A stretch of 64,000 bases of DNA from Balanoglossus misakiensis (taxonomy: Eukaryota; Hemichordata), in assembly GCA_040954595.2 (NCBI GenBank), contig CM082579.2:11718001-11782000 (forward strand), in the 5' to 3' direction. Made by a program: the position numbers and the translations under genes. Shown here in pieces: positions 35,798 to 47,455 of the stretch (position 1 is the stretch's first letter; the number at the start of each line of letters is the position of its first letter). Under the pieces are notes generated by a model. It saw only the letters and a list, made by a program, of their open reading frames with translations. It searched no databases and was not told the origin of the DNA.

Positions 35798-37509
35798 CTA
35801 CTGACATGCACCAATCTCAGCTGACAAAAGTGACTGGTCCCTTCCCTCATCATAGAATCCAACTTCAAGCGTTATGCGGAAGTCTTTGATTTCTCTAATT
35901 TCATCAAACGCTGTATTCAGAAGATCGCTTCGATCAACCAGTATATAGTTTGTTTCTCCCCCCTCATAAGATTCCAGTGATGTCACATCTAGCTTTTGGC
36001 CTTTCAGTAATTTACTTTGATGGTACCGCAAAACTTCAACAGGATCGGAAATGTTGTTTTGTTGACAGTAGTTAACAGTCCCCTGTACGAGGGAATCAAC
36101 TGTCATCTCTTCTGCTTCTCCACTACTTCTTCAATATCATGCCTTGCAAATTCTACTGTTGGTATTTCTGCTGAAGTTATCTGCACACAAAAAGGGGACA
36201 AAATGTTTGACTTATAAATATACGCTGTAAATGAAGCTACACAGTAAAACAGACTGCTAAATTTACAACTGCTGAAAGAAAATATAACCTTGGCTTCATC
36301 AAAATTTGGCTCAGCTTGTTAATGTTAAGAAACAGACAAAAACATAATGATGGACAAAGACAGTGCCAAATTTGAAATGAAAATGCAAGTACATTTTTGA
36401 AAAATGAATTGTTTATAATGATTCAACTAATCTTTGCAACTCCTTTACATTATATTTCACCTTTGAATTATCACAGATGATAGTTTGTTTACATGTACAG
36501 GAGTGGACAATGTCCCCTGCAAAAAGGCTGCATAATGCAGTATTCATATACAAATTTGTGTTGTGGAAAGAATTGCTACAGGTTACTGGTAGCTATTTTG
36601 CACAAGCACATGATTTCCAAGGAGAACACAAAAATTTCAACCCGCCTGCGAACTTTGACCCTCACCACACTGTTGTGTGAGGTTCTCATTAGCATATTTA
36701 CAGTAGTCACTTCCAGCGGGTAGTGCTCGAGCACGCTCCTTGGAAAACCGGTTGAAATACGTAAACAGACCATTGTATTTCATAACAAAAGGAGTTTTAG
36801 GACCAGAAATAATCAGAGTTCAGGCTGGTATAGGTTGTTTTATGGAACTATTTTTTTACTGTTGTAATGTAGTGCACCAAGTCGGTGCACTCGAACTTCA
36901 AACTAAGTTCAAGTGTTTGTCCGCGGGGATGTAATAGTTCAAATCCACCGCAATTTTAAAGCTGTGGAAACCCTACATTCTCCTCCATCAGTGTTTTCAC
37001 CAGAGTGTCCTCATCCGCATCGGCTTCTCACAGTATTTTCTTGATTCCGAGTCCAGCTCTGTGGAGTACCTCCTTTTCTGTGGTATTTGGTACTTTGGAC
37101 GTATTCCTACTCGCTAAGCACACAAAGTCATGTGTCCATGTTCTGACCAGCTTCTTTGTTTGGCGTTTCCGTTTGCGTGAATTTCCGGTGAGAGCTGATG
37201 TACCGCGACCAGGGGGCGTGAAAAGCATATTTCTACTTTGTAGAATTTGCTGGGCAAGAGGGGAAGACTCACCATTAGAAGGAGAACTGGCCATAATGCC
37301 CTCACGATCGCCGTAATGCCCTCACGATCGCCGTGTTCTTCCACTGACTTGCAAATTTTACGTAGTCTGCTTCGACTTTCAATAGTGGAAACGCCAAGAC
37401 GTATAAGTTCACCATCTGTGAGAGATGAAACAATATCCACTTCTATTCTCTCATCGGCGAACCGCTGTGCCAGGTTTCCGAGACCAGCTCTCTCCAGTAT
37501 ATGGTTCAT
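35798..37509 (-). pseudogene. SAM-domain / HECT-related (G2E3-like) gene, decayed
   Basis: The start at 37509 gives MNHILERAGLGNLAQRF, then ERIEVDIVSSLTDGELIRLG and SRLRKICKSVEEHG, a SAM (protein-interaction) domain of about 60 residues. A tandem 20-bp duplication at 37294-37333 shifts the frame. In the corrected frame the protein runs through a basic region (NSRKRKRQTKKLV) to LHRAGLGIKKIL, TGA at 37028-37030, then EADADEDTLVKTLMEENVGF, TAA, and CGGFELLHPRGQTLEL. Upstream of the HECT part, 35798-36106 encodes EVLRYHQSKLLKGQKLDV...NYILVDRSDLLNTAFDEI...ITLEVGFYDEGRD, which looks like the region entering a HECT E3 ubiquitin-ligase domain in G2E3-like proteins. The rest of HECT is absent. Intron boundaries between the parts are not resolved, so joining them as one gene is inference. 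Confidence 0.55.
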
Positions 37510-37695
37510 GGTCACCGTTTTAGTATGTAATTTATGATCAAACCACAATTCTTTTTCAAAATGTCAACGGGAGGCTCGAGTAAATGGCGTTGGCGCAAAA
37601 CTTTTCAGTTTACTGTTGCATTATGGGAATTGTCATAGCCGAAACAGCGCCACCACCACAACAACATAGTAAAGTACCATATAATAATGGTAGTT

Positions 37696-37840
37696 AGGGG
37701 TTATTACACGGATTTTGGTCGATAACGCGTCGTATTTGAGTGATGTCCGTATTTTGACGAGTTGCGCTTCGCAACGAGTCGAAATACGGACATCACGAGA
37801 ATGCGTCGCGTTATCGACCAAAATCCGTGTAATAACCCCT
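37696..37840. repeat. Fold-back palindrome, 145 bp
   Basis: AGGGGTTATTACACGGATTT at one end and its reverse complement at the other. The arms include CGATAACGCG and GATGTCCGTATTT and meet around a CpG-rich centre (GAGTTGCGCTTCGCAACGAG). Likely a small fold-back element; possible TT flanks. Confidence 0.85.
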
Positions 37841-38572
37841 TTATCATACATGCCTACCTATAAAACAGTATGATTTGCGAAAATGCGCCGAGAAAAACAA
37901 TTTCAAATTTGAACCAGGCGCTGGGATCATGGCAGTAGCCATGTTGTGACGTATGACGTGTGGGCCGTAGTATAATTTTAAGGGGGTTGGCAGCTTTCAT
38001 TACGATGGGCACATCCGCATTCTAAATAAACTTGTCTACGTTCTCTTTCAAAATATCATGTCAACAATTATTTCGCATTGAGAATTTCGAAGAAGTAAAA
38101 ATGATTCATTCAACATGGCAAAACCGCCAGCTTTGAAAACGTTATTTCAGCTTCTAATAACCCAATTTTACAACACCCCTCTCCACTAGCGTCCTATGCC
38201 CTGTACGTCGCTCGCACGCGCAGCGAACTGTCGTGCCGCGCGTTCTCAAAACAATTGTTCGAGACGCGGAGTGTAATACCGTAAAATATCGCGCTCAGTG
38301 TAATACCGTAAAATATCTTCGGGGCGAGAACAATAGAAAGTGCCAAATACAAGCGTTGCATGTATGATAATTGCGCATATCATCAACCTGTTTGCACGTA
38401 TCAAAGACGTGTTTGCGCGTATCATCAACCTGTTTGCGCTTAAAACCAAAACGATGTGACTTTGATCCCCGAGCTGTGATTTATCAACAAGAAAAGACAT
38501 AAACTGATTTTAACTTAGAAAGGTTATCTGAAATTACAAATAGTAACCGTGGTGTTTAATTGTAAGCCACAG
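37841..38572. other. No recognisable gene; short direct repeats
   Basis: Contains AGTGTAATACCGTAAAATATC twice (about 38268 and 38298, shown here shortened in meaning: a 20-base repeat) and ATCAACCTGTTTGC twice (about 38379 and 38421). No exon is recognised. Confidence 0.5.
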
Positions 38573-39700
38573 GATATCCATATGCCACTCAAACTACTGA
38601 TGCATTTGATACAGATGAAATTGTCCCATTGATATCACAAGAAATTATTAAAGCAAATTCTGATATAACAGTGAAAGAATTTGAAGAAAAGTTGATGTGT
38701 AGAGTTGGTAACATTGATGAAGATACGATTACAAGAATTTCTGTTGGGACAATTAAAGTAAGAGAAGGTCGCATCACTGCATCAGAGGTTTTTGAATGTA
38801 TTCATAAAGTTGGAAATGATGGGAATGATGGGAATGGTTCTGTGATGTGGTATGCAGAAACATACGAATCAAAAGAAATGCAATCGGAGAAAAGAATGGA
38901 GAGAGCAAGCATCAACCATTTCATTGCAGTAGATAAAAAAGAACCATAGACAACTCAGTGTACAAGATACTGGATTTCATATATCTGAGGATTTCCCAAT
39001 CATTGGTTCCTGACCTGATGGTCTTGTTGAGTGTGAGTGTTGTGATAAAGGTGTTCTGGAAGTAACAAATCCTTATACATCTTTCAACTCAACAAATAGC
39101 AGATGAAAAACAGACTTGTCTTATCAAAACAGGTGATAATGTAAAATTCAATCCCAAACACTCATATTATTCCCAGTTGCAGTGTGAAATATTTGCAACG
39201 AAGAGAAATTATGCAAAACTTGTCCTGAGATCTTGTGCAAAACAAAACAATACACATATTGAGACAGTCCATCATGATAACTTTATAACATCAATGGTTG
39301 TGAAATGTAGTCTTTTACAGTGTTGTTATTGTACCTGAGCTGTATGACACCGAGGTTAAGCATATCTGTAATGTGAAAATGGTGCAAAAAGTTGTAAATA
39401 GCATTGTAAATGAATCGGTCGTCTTGCTTGTCGTGTGAGCACCAGGGTTATGTCGATGTTGATGCAGAGACGACAGCAAAATCTAGTGATCCTTCCATTA
39501 ATGACAAAGAGTGTAAGGAACTATCTGTAATTGATCAACCAGTTCTGGCAACAGATGGAGGCAATAATGTTCACGTAGGATCTGTAGATGTTTTGTGTGT
39601 AATCTGTAAATCTATATGTTCAGAGGAACCTTCTTCAGATAGTGAACGAAGTATTTGTTGTGATGGCTGCGAAAAGTGGTTTCATTTTGTGTTGAAGTAA
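38573..39700 (+). pseudogene. YqaJ-type recombinase plus PHD-finger gene, decayed
   Basis: A possible splice acceptor (GCCACAG) precedes 38573. The open frame to 38949 includes KVREGRITASEVFECIH, the usual lead-in to YqaJ domains. After a TAG the nuclease core continues with FHISEDFPIIGS.PDGLVEC, a one-base frameshift falling inside the conserved S-PDG. It goes on to CCDKGVLEVTNPY and KHSYYSQLQCEIFATKRNYA. YqaJ exonucleases use the Asp of PDG and an E-x-K motif; here the Lys is Thr (LEVT), so activity would be lost even with the frame intact. From 39410 a frame ends in a PHD-like zinc finger (CVICKSIC...SICCDGCEKWFHFVLK) and stops at 39700 before its last ligands. YqaJ with PHD is a common multicopy pairing in invertebrate genomes. 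Mobile-element origin is likely but not shown. Confidence 0.7.
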
Positions 39701-40423
39701 CTGAAAATGAACGATTTCTGAATATGTAATGCACATGGTACTGTTCATATTGCATCCAATCTAAAACATAAATGAAAATGACCATTTTTAAAATCAATTA
39801 CATCCATGTTATGGACTCTCTTTAAGAGTATTGTTGTCTGATCTAGAGATATGCATGCTTTAGCATTGTGTGTTCATACAGCTGAAAACAGAAAAGGTGA
39901 CCACTTTGCTTGTCTGATACGCCCATTTCATTGTCCAGTTCACTCAAGTTGTGAAGATAACACTGCAGGCGAAAGGAATCTGTTCTTTATAGTGTTAGTT
40001 ACTTGGCTACAGGTCTGACCAATTTTGTGTGTCTTGTCTGGTCAAATCTCAATGGTTGCGAGAAATCTGCAAGATATTGAATTCTTGCAGTCAGTCGCGA
40101 GAAAATAATGTACCCCCTTTGCATCTGTACTCTTTTCCGGACTTTCACATTGGCTACCCCTGGTTGACTGTGAGAATTAAATTTCTCGCAGATGCAGAGC
40201 GAGAAAAGTTAATTCTCGCTGACCTATTGCGAGAAAACACAATTCTCGCTGACCTATTGCGGGGAGGATTGTGTTGTCGCAAGGTTCTCGCGGAACAGCA
40301 AGAAAGTGTCCATTCCTCGCCATTTTCTCGCACAATGATGTACTAGTGCACCTTGTATCAAAAGATCAACTATTATTATTACAAATTCTACGATTTAGTA
40401 TTCTAGGGCACCACTAGCTGGAG
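39701..40423. other. No recognisable gene; short direct repeats
   Basis: ATTCTCGCTGACCTATTGCG occurs twice at about 40212 and 40242, within a cluster of GCGAGAAA/TTCTCGC motifs (40060-40330) that keeps a 105-codon frame open by chance. Confidence 0.5.
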
Positions 40424-40485
40424 AAACGATAGGCGGTCTAATCTCCACAACGTTGTTTCTTGAGTCACTGGACTCACTTTTATTC
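40424..40485. repeat. Inverted fragment of the lectin-unit spacer
   Basis: This roughly 60-bp piece is the reverse complement of sequence at 46499-46560 and 49083-49140. The DNA immediately downstream (from about 40494) is in the same direction as the other units. A small local inversion marks the left edge of the cluster. Confidence 0.8.
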
Positions 40486-40833
40486 AAGAACTAGATTAGC
40501 TACCCTTACTTTATATTCCGCTCTACTTTAGTATCGAGCACTTTGTATCGGACCAGTCGAACCGCATACTTCGTATTACATACATACATGTACATGTACT
40601 ATGGGCTATGTAATTAATGGCACGTAGTGTCGCTTCTGGCGTGAGATAATGGCTCTTTCATCAAACCACTTTTAACGTTTTAGAGAAACAACAAAACGTG
40701 GGTGTCCTGAAGCAAGCATGCGAAATACTCGTATTTTATTACGTTATTCATATTCATGAACCAATCTTCGCTGTGAAATCGCGAGGTGCTTGTAATCAGT
40801 ATTTGTGCGAACACCACCACAACCAAAACAACG

Positions 40834-43600
40834 ATGAACTCGGTCGTCCCATTCGGAAACACAGAGGATAGAGTAAAGGTATGGGCAACTCTTAACAAAG
40901 AAATGACCATGTCATAGATTGGTTTGAAATGACGTTGAGGCATTTACATTTTCAATTTATACGGGTCACGTTCGATTGATGTGATACATGAGTGTGGAAA
41001 ATTACAGCCTGTTAATAACAGGTTTAACATTAATTCGTGTTGTGTTATTTACACTGCATTACAAAAAGTGAGAATTGTTTTTTTATGATTTAGAAAGAAG
41101 AAGAAGAAGAAGAAAGAAGACGGAAACGAATCTTCTTGTTGGTTATCCTGATGTCAGCTGGCCTAATCGCTGCAACTGCTCTTTTTTCAACTGCCGCTTT
41201 GTTATCGGTATATTCTGGAACTAAATCTACAAATATCGACACGGAAGAAACACCTGTCAATCTTCCATGCAACGTCGATGCAGGTACGTGTACTGTTAAT
41301 TTATCCGTGCTTTGCTATGATAATATTCGACTCAGTACAGATTGTTGTTTGGGTGGGAATAGGGCCATTGTATGTGTTTCTTCAACACTATCTTGTGGGA
41401 ATGCATGCAGAAGGAGACTTGTTAAGTGTTGGTTTGTACATGTTGTTGGTTTTAATTTGTGGAAACTCCTCACAATGAGTTGTAGTGGATGGATGGATGG
41501 ATGGATGGGATGGATGGATGGATGGATGGATGGATGGATGGACGGTTGGATGGATGGATGGATTGGTGGATGGATGGATGGATGGATGGATGGATGGATG
41601 GATGGCGAGATGGATGCATGCATGCATGCATGCATGATAACTATAAATATATTTCTTCTGACACCCGCCGGTGCGGTGGCCAATCCTGCCGTCATCGCAA
41701 CCTCCACTTCTATTATAGTGAACGACACTTGTACCGAATTTCCAAATACCGAAACAGGGGGAATGTCTGACAACCCGGAAGATGACGTCACTGCAGGTAT
41801 GGATGCTGTCAGTTCCTGTGTGTTGCATGCAGGCGATGTCTTATTAGTCATTAGTCCTGATCAAAATTCTTCCATGTCATCAACTCTCGTCTAGCCCTTG
41901 CACACAAAAATCCTATTCCAATGCTAACATCACCCAGAATTCCCGTGACGCGCTTCCAATCGTACAACACAATCCTCAGATTCCTCTGTCCTACTTCAGT
42001 ATGACAATAATACCCGCGTTTCGAGTCTTTTGGCGACCCGCCCTAATCCGAACAGCTCTAAACGTCATCGATACCACGCATGTTTTGTTCAGCCCCTATA
42101 AACCTGTAATGGTAGACATGAACAGTAATAATAACCTTAAGAGTGTGAGAACAAATGACGTTTTGTTCAGAGCTTTGTCGATAGATTTTTTTCTAACAGT
42201 GTAGCGAGTATACAATAGATGCCAGGATTAACACGCACAAGTGTAGTTTTCATATTGGATCGGTTATCTTGCATCGCTTGAAGATAAACATTTAACGGTC
42301 GGTCTGTTTTTGTACGACACATTTTAGGCCCTGAGATTAACACCTGTGATGTGAATAACGGAGGCTGCCAACATATTTGTAATCAAGAAAGTCCGTCCCA
42401 AGTCAACTGTTCTTGTAATGCGAGTTACGAGCTCGGAGATGACGGCCAATCATGCCAGTTGATTTGTCAAATATTTCCGGGTGAGAATTAATGTCAATCA
42501 TTATTTGTAGGCACTGTAATACCAAGTTAGTATTAATCTTAGCACATATTAAATAGAATACAAGACGTTTGGTAACTTAGTATGAACACCGCATCTGAGA
42601 TTTCCAGAACCACCTCTGATTTTTGGACACAATTTGTTTTTGCAGATCAACAACCGTACACCGCTGTCGTGTACTGTAAGCGATACGTACTGTACACGGA
42701 GGCGACGACATGGGAAGTGGCGAAGACGAACTGTCAAAATTCCGGCGGCATTTTCTGGAGCATCAGAAACCGAGTGGCCGAGAAGTGCGTGACCGATCTA
42801 ATCAGAGCGACTCTGGATGAAAGCACCTGGATCGGGTTGTTCAACAGCGGCGACAGACCCGAGGTTATTGGGGATTACCAATGGGTCGATGGTGGAGACT
42901 TTTTGGGCCCGTCTAAATATCAGCGCTGGTCGGGTGGGAATCCGAGCGCCCAAAAACAGCACTGTGTACTGCTCTGGTATGAAGCACTGTCATTAAAGAG
43001 GCTATTAACTGTAACTTTTCAGCTTTTTTTCTCCCAAAACTAGAAAATTAGTAACATTGTATCTTTGGGGCGGTGTCTGCCATGTTGTGTTAAAATCGTT
43101 TATCTTCTTTGACCAATTACGTGGATGACTATCGTTCTTACATGTCTTTACAAAGAACACACACTGGTTAGGCTAAAAGTATTAAATTTCAGGAAAACCT
43201 TCCCATTTATTTCAAAGGAGAAATCATGTAACCGTATTCAATTGACATGCGTGCGGAGAGCTTGAGTCGAAATTCTCATGTAATATTTCTGTTTTAGGAA
43301 AAGCCGTAACTACCGTTGGGACAATCTTGCATGTTGGGGCAGACTTGCATATGTATGTCAATACCAAGGTATTGTGTTTTTTTACCTATTTGAGTTTTGT
43401 ATGCATGCTTGTTTTTTCCTTTCTCTCGATTTGACCAGCATGCGACACAACATTCACAAAAAGCGCACAGAATTTCTCCCTCTTGTTTAATCCCTTCAGT
43501 CCCAGATCCCTCTTTAGAAGCCCAACCATGCATAGAAAACAATGGGTTTGGACTGAACCATTCTGGTGAAAGGGTTGACATGTATTGGGATGGGCAATGA
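40834..43600 (+). CDS. Type II membrane C-type lectin with EGF module, copy A
   Basis: Seven coding exons: 40834-40878, 41094-41283, 41719-41796, 42328-42480, 42646-42976, 43298-43368 and 43518-43600. All have GT-AG ends and matching phases and give 316 residues. The start [15 protein letters not shown] leads into an acidic then basic tail ([11 protein letters not shown]) and one membrane segment ([20 protein letters not shown]), so the N-terminus is cytoplasmic and the lectin extracellular. A short stalk and an EGF-like module follow ([12 protein letters not shown]...NCSC...GQSC, six cysteines). The CTLD runs [59 protein letters not shown] and YVCQYQ. The calcium-sugar EPN/QPD motif is absent (GNPS instead), so classical mannose or galactose binding is doubtful. 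The role is likely cell-surface recognition. The canonical AATAAA of copy C is AATTAA here (43764). Confidence 0.85.
41489..41636 (+). repeat. GGAT microsatellite with ATGC tail in lectin A intron 2
   Basis: About 30 TGGA/GGAT units with a few interruptions, ending in GCATGCATGCATGCATG. The equivalent intron of copy C (50695-50815) is contracted and diverged. Open frames of HPSI or WMDG repeats across it are artefacts. Confidence 0.95.
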
Positions 43601-44010
43601 TTTGTGTTTACGTATGTCAAGTACACACTGTCGAGTGAACGATTTAACAGGCGCCTGGAACTGACGAATCTCACAAACACGTGGGAATGCGGATTTGTCC
43701 CACAACCGTCTCAATTCCTTGTAAAATTAGAAGCGGTGTCAAATGTACAATGTCTGATAAAGAAATTAATTCCTTAATGGCCTAGTCAGGGTTTGAATTG
43801 GACAAATACAAACACCACATCAGCTTGTGCCTCAAAATCAACACATTCATGTGAGCATTACGCCTTCTGGTGACAAAAACCTGTTAATTTTTGTATTACA
43901 AGTACTACTATTACAATTTTGGGGTCTGCAGAATTAAAAACAATGACATGTTGATTATTATAGAGTTGTATGAATGTAGAAAAACAGTTATAACGGTCAC
44001 CTGAAAAGCA

Positions 44011-44865
44011 TTAGGTTTTGGATGTCTGAAAACTTCTTGTGCTTAAACGATGATAAGACTGAATTTGTTATTTTCTCTGGTATTTCGGGTGATCTGTCTG
44101 CTAGAGGGATTTCAGAAATTCGTGTTGGCGATTCTCTGATTCCCGTCCATTGTCAGGCTAAGAGCCTAGGAGTGATCCTTGACTCTTGTCTGACAATGAA
44201 GCCACATATTGGACAGATCTGCCGCTCTGCCACTTTTCATTTACGTCGCATTGCGCTTATCCGCAAATATTTATCTCATTCTGCTACAGAGCAATTAGTT
44301 CATGCATTCATTACTTCTCGAATTGATTCATGTAATTCACTTTTATTTGGGCTCCCGAAGTATTCAATCAACCGTATCCAACGCGTTCAGAATATTGCTG
44401 CTAGAATTGTTACTCGTTCAAAAATCACCTGTCACATCACTCCAATTTTGTATCAGTTGCACTGGCTACCTGTTACAGAGCGTATTGTTTTTAAGATGTT
44501 AGTTCTCATTTTTAAATCCATTAATAAACTTGGTCCAATCTATCTTTCTAGCATGACTAATCTATATGTTCCGTGTCGCAATTTAAGGTCAGCTGATCAG
44601 TTCAAACACTGCCCTGTTCGATCACGCGCCAAGAGTTATGGTGATCGTGCTTTTACTGTTGCTGCTCCAATTCTTCGGAATAATCTTCCACTCACCATTC
44701 GCCAGGCACCAGACTTATCTGTTTTTAAATCAAATGTTAAAACTTTACTTTTTAAATCTGTTTTTTAGCCATCTGTTGTATTGTACTTTTGCTTTAAGCG
44801 TCATTGATCACATTTTTGTGGATACTGACGCTATACAAATAAATTATTATTATTATTTATTATTA
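44011..44865 (+). mobile_element. 5'-truncated non-LTR retrotransposon (CR1/L2-like) in unit A
   Basis: An intact 248-codon frame (44022-44768) encodes the C-terminal end of a reverse transcriptase: MSENFLCLNDDKTEFVIF, then KSLGVILDSCLTMKPHI and the downstream thumb-like region with ITPILYQLHWLPV. It lacks the catalytic YADD because of 5' truncation. The element ends in an ATT-repeat tail (44841-44865), typical of CR1/L2-type LINEs. Unit C lacks it (empty site AAAAGCACTACG at about 53173-53184), so it inserted after the A/C duplication. No clear target duplication. Confidence 0.85.
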
Positions 44866-47455
44866 CTATGATAAAATGTAACAACGAATTCCTTCTCTTT
44901 TGTCATCTGTTCATTTATTTCTTCTTTCCTATACAGATTGTTTCAACAATTAATCCTGTGTGTGGGAGACAACGCCAGGAACTTCCTTGTGACGTACACA
45001 AAAACTCATGTATTTGGAAAAGTTTGATTGTCTTAAAATTATATTTTCTTCAGGCTTCACAACTTTCCAATGAAAGGTCATCATATAGTAACCAGATGTT
45101 TTCATTATCTATAAAAAATCATATTATTATATTACAAAGTGCTCTCAATGGACAAACTTAATCATGATATCCTGACAGCACATGATAAAAAGCTGGGGGG
45201 CAAAATATTTCATTAAATTTTGAGTTGGGGAGTGCACCCCCTCTGGCTTTACCTAATTCAAAACCAAAAACTTACTAACCTGATTCTAAATCACTGTGAC
45301 ATACCAGATCATGCAAATATGGGAAAATCATGCATAAAGAGTGGGACATATACCCGTTTAGTTCTTCTGTGCAAGTCCCCTCAATTTGAAATGATTCTAG
45401 TACTCCTTTAGTTGTAAATTCACGTTTAGAACCATGAATATGTGCACATGGCAAGAGCATGTTCAAAAATACAATACGTGCTCAAAGAAAGAAAGATTTG
45501 TCTACAATTGGACTGTGTAATTTTGCCACCAAGTCCGTATGTCTCTCCGTGATTAAACAACTTCTTCCACGTATCACTGAAATCATGTATCAAGCCTTTG
45601 ACCAAAGACTTTGCCCCCTTTTATGCAAAAACCAAACAGACTATCAATGCCAATGTTCCTCGACCAGAAAAACAAACTGGGGCATTGTAACTACAGTACA
45701 TGTACATGTATATGAGAAACCAACTTCTGCAACTGCACTACAATATAGCAGCACACTAAGTTTTGATATGTTATCTATTAAAATTGTACTCGACTGAGTC
45801 TCGTCATCTGGCATTTGTTTTTCGTTGTTTTTTCTTCATCACACACACTAACATATATATCCGTTCCTACTGTATGACAGCTTACCTTTCATCCTTGCTA
45901 GCTTGGTTCCATAGGCCAAGTCATATTGATAACCAAGTATGAAGGTCAAAGGCACTAGCAGGGCAATGAAACCAGAACTTTTAGTCTTTAAAGCCCTAGT
46001 GTAACAAAAAAACCTCAGTAAAGGCATTTAAATTAACTAATTTTATTTGAATTTAAATTTATGAAATTAATACTAAAAGGTGCACGCTCATGAACCTTGA
46101 ACGGAACAGCAAAGGGACATTGAGCCAACCCCTGTATAATCCTTCGCTGGCTTCACATTTTGTTTATTCCATGCCCTCAATGGTAATACAGCTGAAAAGG
46201 GGAGGCAGTGAATTTGGAAGCCAACAAAGTGCTTTTGCATGTTATGTGTGACACCCCCTGTAGCATTTCACACAACCTCTGGCACACTCAAATCCAGTCG
46301 GGTGAGATTGCTTGACTGTCATGTCCAAGACTTTCGCTGCATGGTCTTCGCACATTGGTGTACAGTGCCCACACTTTGTGTTACAGAGAATGTAATTGGT
46401 CCGGCGTCATGACTGACAAGAATTTTGTTCCAAAAGAAACAAATGGATGAAAGTCTGGTTTAGAATTATCAGTCAAATAAATTATTTTGTATCCGTGAGT
46501 GAGTCCAGTGACTCAAGAAACAACGTTGTAGAGATTACACCGCCTATCGTTTCTCCAGCTACGCTTACTTTATATTATATTTAGTGTCGAGCATTTGAAT
46601 CGAACCAGTCGAACCGCATACTTCGTATACATACATACAACAACGATTATAGACAGATAATCGGATTTATAGACATGCAATTGTATTTTACATTATGTGT
46701 ATTGTATTATATTCATACTTTGGTAATTTACTGTAATTTCAGTTGTAGACCACCCTCTACGGGGGTAGGATTACATACAATTGTGCCTTAGAGGGGGGAT
46801 CGCTTAATCGATCTGCCTCTTGCCTATTTCTCCTACAACTCAACAGACAGCGTTTGTTTTTTCGCTCTAGTTTTTTCACCCTCTTCCACCCCGTCAACCG
46901 CCATTGCTTTGCACACGTTGGCTTTGGCGTTTTTGAGGCCCACGCCTTTGTGGTCGATTAATGTGTGCTTATTTTCAGTGGATTACTGTTTTGTAAGTTT
47001 TTCCTCGCCAGTGGACCTTTGAACTGTGACCCCCTTTGTTCGAGGTTTTTCTGTGTTTTCCTTTTGAGGACACTGGCGAGGAATTTTGAAATGTTTACAC
47101 ATTTTCTCATTCTATTAAATGTCAAGGTTACTTGGCCTTTCGCTCCATGTTGTTAGTCTTTAGTGTTTATTAATCTCCCACAAACAGAGCCAAATGACCA
47201 GAAGTGGTTGAGTACATCGGCAATGCAGGGATATACATAAATACTATGGGCTATGTAATTAATGGCATGTAGTGTCGCTTCTGGCGTGAGATAATGGCTC
47301 TTTCATCAAACCACTTTTAACGTTTTAGAGAATCAACAAAACTGCACGTGGGTGTCCTGAAGCAAACATGCGAAATACTGAACCAATCTTCGCTTTGAAA
47401 TCGCGAGGTGCTTGTAATCAGTATTTGCGCGAACACCTCCACAACCAAAACAACG

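Noticed and set aside
36920-36950. tRNA B-box-like GTTCAAATCC
   Set aside because: No A box or cloverleaf fits; on the minus strand it encodes GFEL of the SAM/HECT-like gene.
40029-40346. 105-codon ORF
   Set aside because: Kept open by repeated CTCGC/GCGAG motifs; no domain or splice context.
41660-41796. Longer lectin exon 3 starting near 41662
   Set aside because: Copy A lacks an AG there and copy C would hit a stop; the CCTCCACTTCTATTATAG acceptor works in both.
41315-41851. Minus-strand protein rich in SIHP repeats
   Set aside because: It is the translation of the GGAT microsatellite in lectin intron 2.
41833-41894. Extra lectin exon after TGCATGCAG
   Set aside because: The frame hits TAG in A and no donor site is visible in either copy.
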